Assembly: GCA_958422985.1 (NCBI GenBank)
Contig: CATZPY010000013.1
Coordinates: 1-36,608, forward strand
Length of the DNA: 36,608 nucleotides
Reading direction: 5' to 3'
Source: an uncultured Clostridium sp.
GTDB taxonomy: Bacteria > Bacillota > Clostridia > TANB77 > CAG-508
This document shows positions 16,995-25,681 of the stretch, piece by piece. Under the pieces are notes generated by a model that had not been told where the DNA came from, made no database searches, and was given only the letters and a program-made list of their open reading frames with translations. Numbering within the stretch: the stretch's first letter is position 1; the number at the start of each line of letters is the position of its first letter. A program made the position numbers and the translations under genes.

Positions 16995-17015
16995 TAAATT
17001 CACCTCTCTTTTTCC

Positions 17016-17044
17016 ATTTTATACTATTTGACAAGTCAAGTCAA
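17016..17044 (-). promoter_or_regulatory. SigA-type promoter of the der-plsY-gpsA-dtd operon
   Basis: Minus strand: TTGACT (17044-17039), 17-base spacer, TAAAAT (17021-17016). The stretch 17045-17164 between it and the rpmF terminator shows nothing else. Confidence 0.7.
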
Positions 17045-17164
17045 TAGTGGTTCTTTTACATTTTTTGTATTTAAAATTTACATTTATCTTATATTTAAAT
17101 TTCACTTAATAGAAGCTAGATTTAGGAACAATCCTTAAAATTCCAGTTTTATTTTCTAAAAAAA

Positions 17165-17200
17165 AAAACTAAAATATTAATTAATTAATATTTTAGTTTT
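17165..17200 (-). terminator. Intrinsic terminator of rpmF
   Basis: Perfect 16-bp AT-rich stem (AAAACTAAAATATTAA and its complement) with a 4-base loop, starting a few bases after the rpmF stop and followed by a long T run on the minus strand. Confidence 0.85.
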
Positions 17201-17206
17201 TATATC

Positions 17207-17401
17207 TTAATTATTTTCTGTATTTGTTTCCTTAACTACAACTTCTTCTCCATCATAATATCCACATGTTGGGCAAACTCTGTGTGGCATTACAGGTTCA
17301 TGGCAATGTGCACATGTTGCAAATTTTGGAGTTTCTAATTTCCATGTTGATCTTCTTTTATGTGTTCTTTGTTTTGACCATCTTCTTTTTGGTTGTGCCA
17401 T
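17207..17401 (-). CDS. rpmF: 50S ribosomal protein L32
   Basis: Small basic large-subunit protein, 64 residues. Starts MAQPKRRWSKQRTHKRR, followed by a zinc-ribbon with CAHC and CPTC, the four-Cys form of L32 (so this is the zinc-binding paralogue type). The acidic Asn/Glu-rich C-terminal tail is slightly longer than usual. AGGAGGG precedes the ATG, and a consensus promoter is at 17473-17501, so it can be expressed independently of the genes upstream. The frequent partner gene yceD is not adjacent here. Confidence 0.97.
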   Translation of the reverse strand: MAQPKRRWSKQRTHKRRSTWKLETPKFATCAHCHEPVMPHRVCPTCGYYDGEEVVVKETNTENN

Positions 17402-17472
17402 TCTTATCCCTCCTTTTACTTCAGATATTTATATATCTATTTTATTTTTCGCATAAATTCAGTTACTGTATA

Positions 17473-17501
17473 AGTATACTCGCATTTTTTATTTTTGTCA
17501 A
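17473..17501 (-). promoter_or_regulatory. Strong SigA promoter of rpmF
   Basis: Minus strand: TTGACA (17501-17496), 17-base spacer, TATACT (17478-17473), located in the gap after the 587-residue gene. Confidence 0.8.
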
Positions 17502-17509
17502 TACTTAAA

Positions 17510-19273
17510 TTACTGTATTTTTGATATTTTAAAGTTTTCATAATCTATTTCATATTTATGTGCTGTTTCACTATTTGTTTTTATAGAAATAGAATTGTCT
17601 GTTTCATTTAATGTTGCATCTAATCCTGTTTCTTTTAGCCTTTCTACTGTTACTAATCCCTTAATTTGCTTAACTTTATTTTCATCGCCTGCAGCCTCTT
17701 CTATTAAAGCTTTATAATTTTCTTTATTTTGTAAGTCGTCTTTTGCTAAGTTTAATGCTCTTTGAACTTGTGATTTAAATTCGTCTTCATCAAATGCATC
17801 TACAATTCTACTCCATTTTAAAGTAGCTTGGTAGTTTATAGTGGCTGGATCAAATCCTATCCCTTTTAACTTTTCAGCATATAAATATTTAATCCTCTCT
17901 ACAACTGATTTATATAAACTATCTATTTCTTCTAATGTCATATCATTTAAAATAACTGCATTGTCATTAGTTAAATTTACTACTTCCACATTATTAGTAA
18001 ATTCTTTTTTATTGTTATAATTAATTATATTTGACTTATTTCCTATAAGATTTTCTAATGTTACATTTACTTCTAAATTATCTCTTTCTATATTTCCTTT
18101 TATTTCTATTATTAGTGTATTCTTATCTGTTATAGTTTCTCCTGTTGTAGACACTTGTTCAATTTTAAAAGAATTTTTAGCATCTGAGGTAATTCTTTCT
18201 ATATTTATTTTTGTAACTATATTGTTTCCATCATTTGATGACTTGAATAATTCTACTTTTTGGTTACCTTCTGAATACTTATTATTTATTGTATAATTAT
18301 ATTCTTTAGTTTCTATCCTTGTATTTATAAGTTTCATATTGCATTCATATACCATAATTTTAATAATACCGTTTTCTTGTATTTGTTCACGTTTTAAATC
18401 ATCTATTTCTTCTTGTATTGCTTGTTTAATCTTTATAGTATATGAACCATCTAATTGTAAAAATTGAACAACATATTTTAAAGTTAGCTCATCTGTCATT
18501 AATGTTTCTAATAATTTTATTTTTAAAGAAGAAACTTCCTCTTCTGTTAATGTTAAGGTATATACATTCCCTTTCATTTCTTTTCCATTTATTTGCATTG
18601 GTATTTTTTGTTTTGTATAATGGTTGCTTAAGATTTCTTTATTTAAAACATTTTGATATGTAGAAAGTATTCTTCCTTTATCTTCTGGTTTCATATTTTT
18701 ATAAATATTATAATCTATCTTCTCAAATTTATTTGGTATTTTATCTATATTTTCTATTCCTAATTTTGTATAAACTTCTCTTAAGTTTTCATTTCTTAAT
18801 AGTAAATATTTATATACTACCTCATCTGATTTAACAGCATAATTATTATCGTTTCTAGCAAAATTCATTTTAAATTGTTCTTTATTGTCATATATTATTT
18901 TTGCTTCTGTTTCAGCTTTCCTCTCTGTTAAGTTACTTTTAGTATTATATTCTATTTTTGTTTTATTAATAAAATCGTCAAATTGCTTTGTATCACTTTC
19001 AGTTCCATCCGTATTTCCTGTTTGTATTGTTAATTCACCTTGACCATTATATGCATTGTTCTCTATTTTTTGGTAATATCTATCTAATAAATTTGTGTCA
19101 AATACGTCTGCTATATCCCCATTTTGATATAAATATTTATAAAATAATTCTTGTGTGCTCTTAAATGTATCTGTTGCACAATTTAAGTAAATTAAAACTC
19201 CTCCTATTATTAAAATTAAAACTGTTATGATAGAAAGTGTTATAATTAAAATTCTTTTCTTTCTCCCCATCAT
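17510..19273 (-). CDS. Unrecognised membrane-anchored extracytoplasmic protein, 587 residues
   Basis: Very likely an envelope protein with a short cytoplasmic tail (MMGRKKR), one membrane anchor (about 8-30) and a large outside domain. The outer part is rich in Asn, Lys, Glu and Thr with repeated beta-type stretches (YNTKSNLTERKAETEAK, GNVYTLTLTEEEVSSL), reminiscent of bacterial lipoprotein-like scaffold domains, but I find no enzyme motif and cannot name a family. The single Cys near the anchor (YLNCAT) is not a proper lipobox. It is the fourth gene of the lepA cluster, 27 bases after rlmB, with GGAGG before the ATG. Confidence 0.75.
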   Translation of the reverse strand: MMGRKKRILIITLSIITVLILIIGGVLIYLNCATDTFKSTQELFYKYLYQNGDIADVFDTNLLDRYYQKIENNAYNGQGELTIQTGNTDGTESDTKQFDDFINKTKIEYNTKSNLTERKAETEAKIIYDNKEQFKMNFARNDNNYAVKSDEVVYKYLLLRNENLREVYTKLGIENIDKIPNKFEKIDYNIYKNMKPEDKGRILSTYQNVLNKEILSNHYTKQKIPMQINGKEMKGNVYTLTLTEEEVSSLKIKLLETLMTDELTLKYVVQFLQLDGSYTIKIKQAIQEEIDDLKREQIQENGIIKIMVYECNMKLINTRIETKEYNYTINNKYSEGNQKVELFKSSNDGNNIVTKINIERITSDAKNSFKIEQVSTTGETITDKNTLIIEIKGNIERDNLEVNVTLENLIGNKSNIINYNNKKEFTNNVEVVNLTNDNAVILNDMTLEEIDSLYKSVVERIKYLYAEKLKGIGFDPATINYQATLKWSRIVDAFDEDEFKSQVQRALNLAKDDLQNKENYKALIEEAAGDENKVKQIKGLVTVERLKETGLDATLNETDNSISIKTNSETAHKYEIDYENFKISKIQ

Positions 19274-19300
19274 ATCTTTTTCCTCCCATCTTTAGTATAT

Positions 19301-20053
19301 TTATTTCATCATTCTTTGTTTTACAACTTCATACATTACTATTCCTGCTGATACTGAAGCATTTAATGAAGTTATTTTACCATGCATTGGTATTTTTACT
19401 AAAAAATCGCAATTTTCTTTGACCAATCTACTCATACCGTTACCTTCACTACCTATTACAAGTGCTATTGGTATAGTAAAGTTTTCTTCATAATGATATC
19501 TATTTGTATTCATATCTGTTCCACATACCCATATATCATTCTCTTTTAAATATTTTATTGTTTCGGTTATATTATTTACTCTAGCTATTTTCATATGTTG
19601 TACTGCACCTGCAGATACTTTATTAACAGTACTATTTACTGCTACTGCTCTTCTTTTTGGTATAATTATTCCATGAACACCTGCTGTTTCTGCTGTTCTA
19701 ATTATTGAACCTAAGTTGTGTGGATCTTCTATTCCATCTAATATTAAAATAAATGGTGTTTCGTTTTTTTGTTTAGCTTCTTCTAAAATTTCCTCTACAG
19801 AACTATATTCAAATGGAGGAACAACAGCAATAACACCTTGGTGATTCTTTGTTTGGCTCATTTGGTCTAATTTTAATTTATCCGTTTGCACTATAATAAT
19901 TTTATTTTCTTTAGCTTTTGCAATAATTTTATTTATTGAACCGTGTTTTTCTCCTTGTTGTATAAAAATTTTATTAATATCTTTTCCAGATTCTAATAAT
20001 TCTAATACACTATTTCTTCCTTCTATTTGATCAGCATATTCTCTTTCACTCAT
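19301..20053 (-). CDS. rlmB: 23S rRNA (guanosine-2'-O-)-methyltransferase, TrmH/RlmB family
   Basis: SPOUT-fold enzyme that 2'-O-methylates a guanosine of 23S rRNA (G2251 in E. coli numbering). An N-terminal substrate-binding domain (about 1-80, starting with EGRNSVLELLESG) is followed by the knotted catalytic domain with the three SPOUT motifs: DPHNLGSIIRTAE, LVIGSEGNGMS and ITSLNASVSAGIVMYE. 250 residues, normal. Lies 12 bases after the amidohydrolase-like gene in the lepA cluster. In Clostridia this family is often beside mrnC or cysS, which are not seen here. RlmB versus a close TrmH paralogue is not settled by motifs alone. Confidence 0.9.
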   Translation of the reverse strand: MSEREYADQIEGRNSVLELLESGKDINKIFIQQGEKHGSINKIIAKAKENKIIIVQTDKLKLDQMSQTKNHQGVIAVVPPFEYSSVEEILEEAKQKNETPFILILDGIEDPHNLGSIIRTAETAGVHGIIIPKRRAVAVNSTVNKVSAGAVQHMKIARVNNITETIKYLKENDIWVCGTDMNTNRYHYEENFTIPIALVIGSEGNGMSRLVKENCDFLVKIPMHGKITSLNASVSAGIVMYEVVKQRMMK

Positions 20054-20065
20054 TTTTTCCTCCTA

Positions 20066-20713
20066 TTAATTGACTAAAATCTTGTTTAAGAACTCTTCTA
20101 AAAAATTTAGTACAATTTTTATATTATCAAAATTTTCTAAATTTCTATACTTTTTAGAAATCTCTATTTGCATGCAAGGCACTTTTGTTTGTTCACTTAT
20201 ACTTTTTGCAATTGTGTGTAATGTGCTCGCCTTAAACACTTTATCTACTGTAACATTTAAATTATACTTTTTTCCTAATTCTACAATTTGATTAGCATAC
20301 TCTTTTTTATTGTTTAAATTACTATAATTAGCTGTTCCCACATCTATATCAAAATCATAACCTTCTTTTGCACCATGAATATCCACTAAAAATTTTATTT
20401 GTTTTTTTCTTATTATTTCAGTTAATTTAGTTTTATATTCGTTTTCTTCTATGTCATAGTTTGCATCATCATTACAGTTTTTTGTTTTATATATACAATT
20501 ACAGTTTAAAGCATTTTGTAACAGTATTACTATTGTACCTGTATGACTATCTTTAGCTTTTATCTTTCCTTTTCTAAAATGACTTACACTATGTGGTGCA
20601 GATAAAATTATCTTTTCATTTCCTTCTATATATTCAAAAGATTCATTAATCTTATTATTATATTCATCAAATTTATTATCTACTTTTATAAACTCTTTTT
20701 TAGTTATATTCAT
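20066..20713 (-). CDS. N-formylglutamate amidohydrolase-like zinc hydrolase
   Basis: 215 residues that resemble the N-formylglutamate amidohydrolase fold: APHSVSHFRKGKIK (a possible metal-binding His plus substrate loop), VDIHGAKEGYDFDIDVGT (the DxHG-type metal motif) and a late QIEISKKYR segment corresponding to the conserved Glu/Arg pair. The N-terminus (about 1-35) is charged and variable. Substrate is unknown; the nearby genes have nothing to do with histidine breakdown, so a role in N-formylglutamate hydrolysis is not supported by context, and an amidase or peptidase role is open. AGGA stands 6 bases before the ATG; the gene follows lepA by 8 bases. Confidence 0.7.
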   Translation of the reverse strand: MNITKKEFIKVDNKFDEYNNKINESFEYIEGNEKIILSAPHSVSHFRKGKIKAKDSHTGTIVILLQNALNCNCIYKTKNCNDDANYDIEENEYKTKLTEIIRKKQIKFLVDIHGAKEGYDFDIDVGTANYSNLNNKKEYANQIVELGKKYNLNVTVDKVFKASTLHTIAKSISEQTKVPCMQIEISKKYRNLENFDNIKIVLNFLEEFLNKILVN

Positions 20714-20721
20714 TTTTATTC

Positions 20722-22536
20722 CTATTTTTCTTCATCTAATTTTAATACAGATAAAAATGCTTCTTGTGGAATTTCTACATTACCAATCTCACGCATTTTT
20801 TTCTTTCCTCTTTTTTGTTTTTCTAAAAGTTTCTTCTTACGAGTTATATCTCCACCATAGCATTTTGCAAGAACATCTTTCCTCATTGCAGAAATTGTTT
20901 CTCTTGCGATAATTTTTCCACCTATTACAGCTTGTAATGGAATAGTAAATAAGTGACGTGGAATAACAGTTTTTAGCTTTTCTATCATTTTTCTGCCTCT
21001 TTCATATGCAGAATCTTTATGTACTATAAAACTTAATGCATCCACACTTTCTCCATTTACATATATATCTAGTTTTACTAATTCAGATCTTCTATACTCC
21101 TTTAGCTCATAATCGAATGAAGCATATCCTTTTGTTTTTGATTTTAATGTATCAAAAAAGTCATATATAATTTCATTTAATGGTAATTCGTAAATTATAG
21201 TAACTCTATTTTCATCAAGGTATTTCATATCTTTATATATACCTCTTCTATTTTGGCAAATTTCCATTATATTTCCTACAAATTCCTTTGGAGTTAATAT
21301 TTCTGCCTCTACAAAAGGTTCTTCCATATAGCTAATTTCTTGTTGTTTTGGTAAATCTGCTGGGTTATATAATTCTACAATTTCCCCATCTGTTTTATAA
21401 ACTTTATAAATAACTGATGGTGATGTTGTTATTAAGCTTAAGTCAAATTCTTTATCAAGTCTTTCTTCTATTATTTCTAAATGTAATAGCCCTAAAAAAC
21501 CACATCTAAATCCAAAGCCAAGCGCATTAGAAGTTTCTGCTTCATACTGAAGTGCTGCATCATTTAACTGTAATTTCTCTAAAGCTACTTTTAAATTTTC
21601 GTAGTCACTGCCATCTACAGGATATAGTCCACAATAAACCATTGGATTTACCTTTTTATATCCTGGTAAAGGTTCTTCGGCTCTATCGTCTTTTAAAGTA
21701 ATGGTATCTCCTACTCTAATATCTGACAAACTCTTTATACTTGCTGCAATATATCCTACATCTCCTGCTATTAATTCATTACAAGGAAAATATTTGCCAG
21801 GTTCAAAAAATCCTACTTCTGTTACAATAAATGTTTTGTTAGAAGACATAAGTAATATTTCGTCTCCTACTTTTATTTTTCCTTCTCTTACTCTTACATA
21901 GCTTACTGCACCTTTGTAGTTATCATAAAAAGAATCAAAAATTAGACATTTTAATTTTTGATTTTTATCACCTGAAGGTGCTGGAATGTCTGTTATAATT
22001 CTTTCTAAAACTTCTTCTACATTTAGCCCAGTTTTTGCAGAAATACAAGGTGCATTCTCTGCTGGAATACCTATAATATCTTCTATTTCTTTTTTTACTT
22101 CATCTGGTCTTGCATTTGGTAAATCCACCTTATTTATTACAGGTAAAATTTCCAAATTATTGTCTAGTGCTAAGTAAACATTGGCTAGCGTTTGTGCTTC
22201 TACTCCTTGGCTACTATCTACTACTAATATTGCACCTTCGCAAGCTGCTAAACTTCTAGATACTTCGTAATTAAAATCTACATGTCCAGGTGTATCTATT
22301 AAATTAAATATATATTCTTCTCCATTTTTTGCTTTATAAATCATTCTTACAGACTGTGACTTTATTGTTATTCCTCGTTCTTTTTCTATTTCCATATTAT
22401 CTAGAACTTGTGATTCCATTTCTCTTTTTGAAAGAACTCCTGTCATTTCTATCATTCTATCTGCTAAAGTTGACTTACCATGATCTATATGTGCAATTAT
22501 GCTAAAATTTCGTATATTTTGCTGTCTATCTTTCAT
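20722..22536 (-). CDS. lepA: Elongation factor 4 (LepA)
   Basis: Translational GTPase that back-translocates or otherwise remodels stalled ribosomes. G motifs are complete: AHIDHGKSTL, RGITIKSQ, DTPGHVDF, NKVDLP and the SAKTG loop. Domains II, III and V follow, and the LepA-specific C-terminal domain is evident in the KCYGGDITRKKKLLEKQKRGKKK segment. 604 residues, normal. AGGAGG-like CGGAGG precedes the ATG. First gene of a minus-strand cluster with the amidohydrolase-like gene, rlmB and the 587-residue gene; promoter at 22564-22592. Confidence 0.98.
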   Translation of the reverse strand: MKDRQQNIRNFSIIAHIDHGKSTLADRMIEMTGVLSKREMESQVLDNMEIEKERGITIKSQSVRMIYKAKNGEEYIFNLIDTPGHVDFNYEVSRSLAACEGAILVVDSSQGVEAQTLANVYLALDNNLEILPVINKVDLPNARPDEVKKEIEDIIGIPAENAPCISAKTGLNVEEVLERIITDIPAPSGDKNQKLKCLIFDSFYDNYKGAVSYVRVREGKIKVGDEILLMSSNKTFIVTEVGFFEPGKYFPCNELIAGDVGYIAASIKSLSDIRVGDTITLKDDRAEEPLPGYKKVNPMVYCGLYPVDGSDYENLKVALEKLQLNDAALQYEAETSNALGFGFRCGFLGLLHLEIIEERLDKEFDLSLITTSPSVIYKVYKTDGEIVELYNPADLPKQQEISYMEEPFVEAEILTPKEFVGNIMEICQNRRGIYKDMKYLDENRVTIIYELPLNEIIYDFFDTLKSKTKGYASFDYELKEYRRSELVKLDIYVNGESVDALSFIVHKDSAYERGRKMIEKLKTVIPRHLFTIPLQAVIGGKIIARETISAMRKDVLAKCYGGDITRKKKLLEKQKRGKKKMREIGNVEIPQEAFLSVLKLDEEK

Positions 22537-22563
22537 AAAATTCCTCCGTATTTAACTTTATTT

Positions 22564-22592
22564 ATTTTACCATAGCAAAACTCTAAACGCAA
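22564..22592 (-). promoter_or_regulatory. Promoter of the lepA cluster
   Basis: Minus strand: TTGCGT (22592-22587), 17-base spacer ending in TGG, TAAAAT (22569-22564), an extended -10. It overlaps back to back with the maf promoter on the other strand. Confidence 0.6.
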
Positions 22593-22594
22593 TA

Positions 22595-22624
22595 TTGATT
22601 TTTTAAAACAAAAAATGTTATAAT
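22595..22624 (+). promoter_or_regulatory. Promoter of maf-mutS2
   Basis: Plus strand: TTGATT (22595-22600), 18-base spacer, TATAAT (22619-22624), 25 bases before the maf start. Confidence 0.65.
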
Positions 22625-22649
22625 ACCTAAGATTATAGGAGGTTTTGTT

Positions 22650-23240
22650 ATGGAATTTATTTTAGCATCTTCTTCTCCTAGAAGAAAACAATTATTATCA
22701 ACAATAATAAGTAATTTTGATATTATTCCAAGTAATATTGACGAACATAAATTAAAAAAGATTGAATCTAATCCACAAAAACTAGCTGAAAAGTTGTCAT
22801 ATGAAAAAGCATATTCAATTTTTTTAAATAAATATAAAGAAAATAATGAGTATACTGTAATTGGTTCTGATACATTAGTTTCTTTTGGTAACCTTATTTT
22901 AGGGAAACCTAAAGATAGAGATGACGCTATTCGTATTTTAAAACTTTTACAAGGAAATTCACATGACATATATACTGGTACTACAGTAATTATAAAGACA
23001 GAACATTCTGTTGTTTTCGAAACAAGATTTAACAAATCTACTGTTTATTTTAAAAACATGTCTTATTACGACATCTGCTCTTATGTAGACACAAAAGAAC
23101 CTATGGATAAAGCAGGAGCCTATGCTGTTCAAGGTATTGGTAAAGTATATTTAAAAGGATACGATGGAGATTACAATTCTATAGTTGGATTAGATACACA
23201 TATGATTAAAAATATTTTTGAAAAGTATAATTTAATTTAA
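22650..23240 (+). CDS. maf: Maf-family nucleoside triphosphate pyrophosphatase
   Basis: Hydrolyses non-canonical or excess NTPs (dTTP/UTP/pseudo-UTP type) to the monophosphate. 196 residues beginning with the Maf signature ASSSPRRKQLL, followed by SDTLV (metal ligand), GKPKDRDDAIRIL and the C-terminal DKAGAYAVQGIG loop. AGGAGG lies 8 bases before the ATG. mutS2 follows after 12 bases, so the two are co-transcribed. A 150-residue frame on the opposite strand is a shadow of this gene. Confidence 0.96.
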   Translation: MEFILASSSPRRKQLLSTIISNFDIIPSNIDEHKLKKIESNPQKLAEKLSYEKAYSIFLNKYKENNEYTVIGSDTLVSFGNLILGKPKDRDDAIRILKLLQGNSHDIYTGTTVIIKTEHSVVFETRFNKSTVYFKNMSYYDICSYVDTKEPMDKAGAYAVQGIGKVYLKGYDGDYNSIVGLDTHMIKNIFEKYNLI

Positions 23241-23252
23241 AAAGGAGTTTAT

Positions 23253-25622
23253 ATGTTAAGCAAATATTTAGAAAAATTAGAGTATGATAAAATTATCAAA
23301 AATTTAGCCAAATACGCTAAAACTTTTATTGGAAAAAAAAATTGTCTTTCTCTAGTACCTCTTCATGAAAAAAATAAAGTGATAAAAGCTTTAAATGAAA
23401 CTAATGAAGCTGTTCTGTTAAGATATAAAAAAGGTTCTATTCCTATTTATGAATTTTCTGAAGACATTAATGTTTCTTTAAAAACATTAAAAAGTAATAA
23501 AATATTATCTATTGTGGATGTTTTAAATATTGGAAAAATTTTAAAACTTTCTAGTGAATTGAAGTCTTATTTCTTTTCTGATGAACTTATAGACTTAAAT
23601 GATTTTAATACTATATATTCATATTTTGATAATTTATATATTAATAAAAATATAGAAAATAAAATATTTTCTGCAATTATTGATAAATTTACAATTGATG
23701 ATAAAGCTTCTTCTACTTTATATAATATTAGATCTGCCAAGAGAAAGATTGATCAAGAAATAAAGAACAAATTAAATAATTATATATCTTCTTCTTCATA
23801 TTCAAAATATCTTCAAGACCCTGTTGTAACTATAAAAAATGATAGATATGTAATTCCTGTTAAAGAAGAATATAAAAATAATATAAAAGGTTTCATTCAC
23901 GATATGTCTAATAGTGGCTCTACTGTATTTATTGAGCCTATATCTGTTTTTGATTTAAATAGCAAGATTAGTACTCTTACTGTTGAGGAAAATATAGAAA
24001 TTGAGAAAATTTTAACTAACTTTACTTCTATGCTTTTTGAAATTTTAGATGAATTAGAAAATGATCTTAGGCTAATTGGATTGCTTGACTTTATTTTTGC
24101 TAAAGCTAATTATTCTATAGTTTTAAATGCTACTAAGCCTTTGTTAAATGAAAATAAAGAAATTAATTTAATAAAAGCAAGGCATCCATTAATAGCTAGT
24201 TCTACTGTTGTACCTATTAATATAAACTTAGGTATAAATTTTAATACCCTTGTAATTACCGGTCCTAACACAGGTGGAAAAACTGTAACCCTAAAAACAA
24301 CTGGATTAATAGTTTTAATGGCCATGTCTGGTTTAAATATACCTGCTAATGAAAATAGTAGCATATTTGTTTTTGATAATATCTTTGCTGACATTGGTGA
24401 TGAACAAAGTATTCAAGAATCTTTAAGTACATTTTCTTCACATATGTTAAATATTATCGAAATATTAAATAATTCTACTTCAAATAGTTTAGTTTTAGTA
24501 GATGAACTGGGCTCTGGAACAGACCCTATGCAAGGTAGTAGCTTGGCAATTAGTATTTTAGAGCACTTACATAATAACAATACTTTAACTATTGCTACTA
24601 CTCACTATCCTGAAATAAAGAATTATGTTTTAACTCATTCTGGTTTTGAAAATGCCAGCCAAGAATTTGATTTAGAAACTCTTTCTCCTACTTATAGATT
24701 ATTAATAGGTGTTCCTGGGAAAAGTAATGCTTTCGAAATAAGTAAAAAGTTAGGACTTTCTGAATCTATTTTAAAAAGAGCGAATGGTTTTTTAGATAGT
24801 GACACTATTTACATTGAAGATTTATTAAAAAGTATTTATGATAATAAATTGAAAATTGAACATGAAAAAAGTGAAATTGATAAAAAATTAGTAAAAATTA
24901 GTAAATTACAAGAGTCACTTGAAAAAGATGTTTCTAATGTTCAAAACAAACAAAATGAGATTATTAATAAAGCTAAATTAGAAGCTCGTGAAATACTATA
25001 TTCTGCTAAAGATGAAGCAACTAATATTATACGACAAATGCGAAAAATAGAGCATAATTCTGGTAATTTAAAAGATTTAGATAATTTTAGGAATAATTTA
25101 AATGATTCTATTAAAGAATTATCTACTACTAAAAATTCTTCTACTTCCTTTAGTAATTTAGATGTGAAAACATTAAGAATTGGAATGGATGTATATGTAA
25201 AAAAATTTATGACTAATGCTGTTTTGCTTACATTACCTAACAAAAATAACGAAGTGCAAGTACAATGTGGAAATATGAAATCTTTCGTACCTATTTCTGA
25301 TATTTCTATTAGTACAAATAAAAAAACTTCTTCTAATATCCCTTCTAAATCTTTTTCTACATCAACAAAGTCTAAAAATATTTCTTCTGAAATTAATGTT
25401 ATTGGACAAACAGTTGATGAAGCAATTTTTGTTATAGATAAATATTTAGATGACTGTAGTTTAGCAAAATTAAAAACTGCGCGAATAGTTCATGGTAAAG
25501 GTACTGGTAAATTAAGAAGTGGTATTCATACTTTTTTAAGGAAGCATCCGCATGTAAAATCTTTTAGACTTGGTACTTTTGGTGAAGGTGAAATGGGTGT
25601 TACTATCGTCGAAATAAAATAA
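23253..25622 (+). CDS. mutS2: Endonuclease MutS2
   Basis: MutS-family ATPase with a C-terminal nuclease-like Smr domain; in Gram-positive bacteria implicated in suppressing recombination and in rescuing collided ribosomes. 789 residues. The N-terminal core/lever region (about 1-310) leads into the ATPase with Walker A GPNTGGKTVTLKT and Walker B LVLVDELGSGTDPMQGSS; a coiled-coil stretch (about 515-600), a KOW-like segment, and the Smr domain (about 715-789) with HGKGTGKLR complete it. The domain order is canonical. A terminator follows at 25633-25673. Confidence 0.97.
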   Translation: MLSKYLEKLEYDKIIKNLAKYAKTFIGKKNCLSLVPLHEKNKVIKALNETNEAVLLRYKKGSIPIYEFSEDINVSLKTLKSNKILSIVDVLNIGKILKLSSELKSYFFSDELIDLNDFNTIYSYFDNLYINKNIENKIFSAIIDKFTIDDKASSTLYNIRSAKRKIDQEIKNKLNNYISSSSYSKYLQDPVVTIKNDRYVIPVKEEYKNNIKGFIHDMSNSGSTVFIEPISVFDLNSKISTLTVEENIEIEKILTNFTSMLFEILDELENDLRLIGLLDFIFAKANYSIVLNATKPLLNENKEINLIKARHPLIASSTVVPININLGINFNTLVITGPNTGGKTVTLKTTGLIVLMAMSGLNIPANENSSIFVFDNIFADIGDEQSIQESLSTFSSHMLNIIEILNNSTSNSLVLVDELGSGTDPMQGSSLAISILEHLHNNNTLTIATTHYPEIKNYVLTHSGFENASQEFDLETLSPTYRLLIGVPGKSNAFEISKKLGLSESILKRANGFLDSDTIYIEDLLKSIYDNKLKIEHEKSEIDKKLVKISKLQESLEKDVSNVQNKQNEIINKAKLEAREILYSAKDEATNIIRQMRKIEHNSGNLKDLDNFRNNLNDSIKELSTTKNSSTSFSNLDVKTLRIGMDVYVKKFMTNAVLLTLPNKNNEVQVQCGNMKSFVPISDISISTNKKTSSNIPSKSFSTSTKSKNISSEINVIGQTVDEAIFVIDKYLDDCSLAKLKTARIVHGKGTGKLRSGIHTFLRKHPHVKSFRLGTFGEGEMGVTIVEIK

Positions 25623-25632
25623 TTATAGTTGT

Positions 25633-25673
25633 AGCAAGATTTTCTAACATAAAAACATATAGAAAATCTTGCT
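25633..25673 (+). terminator. Intrinsic terminator of maf-mutS2
   Basis: Perfect 14-bp stem (AGCAAGATTTTCTA with its complement) around an A-rich loop, 10 bases after the mutS2 stop, then TTTTGTTTTTT on the plus strand. The A-rich left flank is less suited to terminate recN from the other side. Confidence 0.8.
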
Positions 25674-25681
25674 TTTGTTTT

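Noticed and set aside
22583..23035. 150-residue minus-strand frame
   Set aside because: Lies opposite maf, which has family motifs, a promoter and a ribosome site; the antisense product has none.
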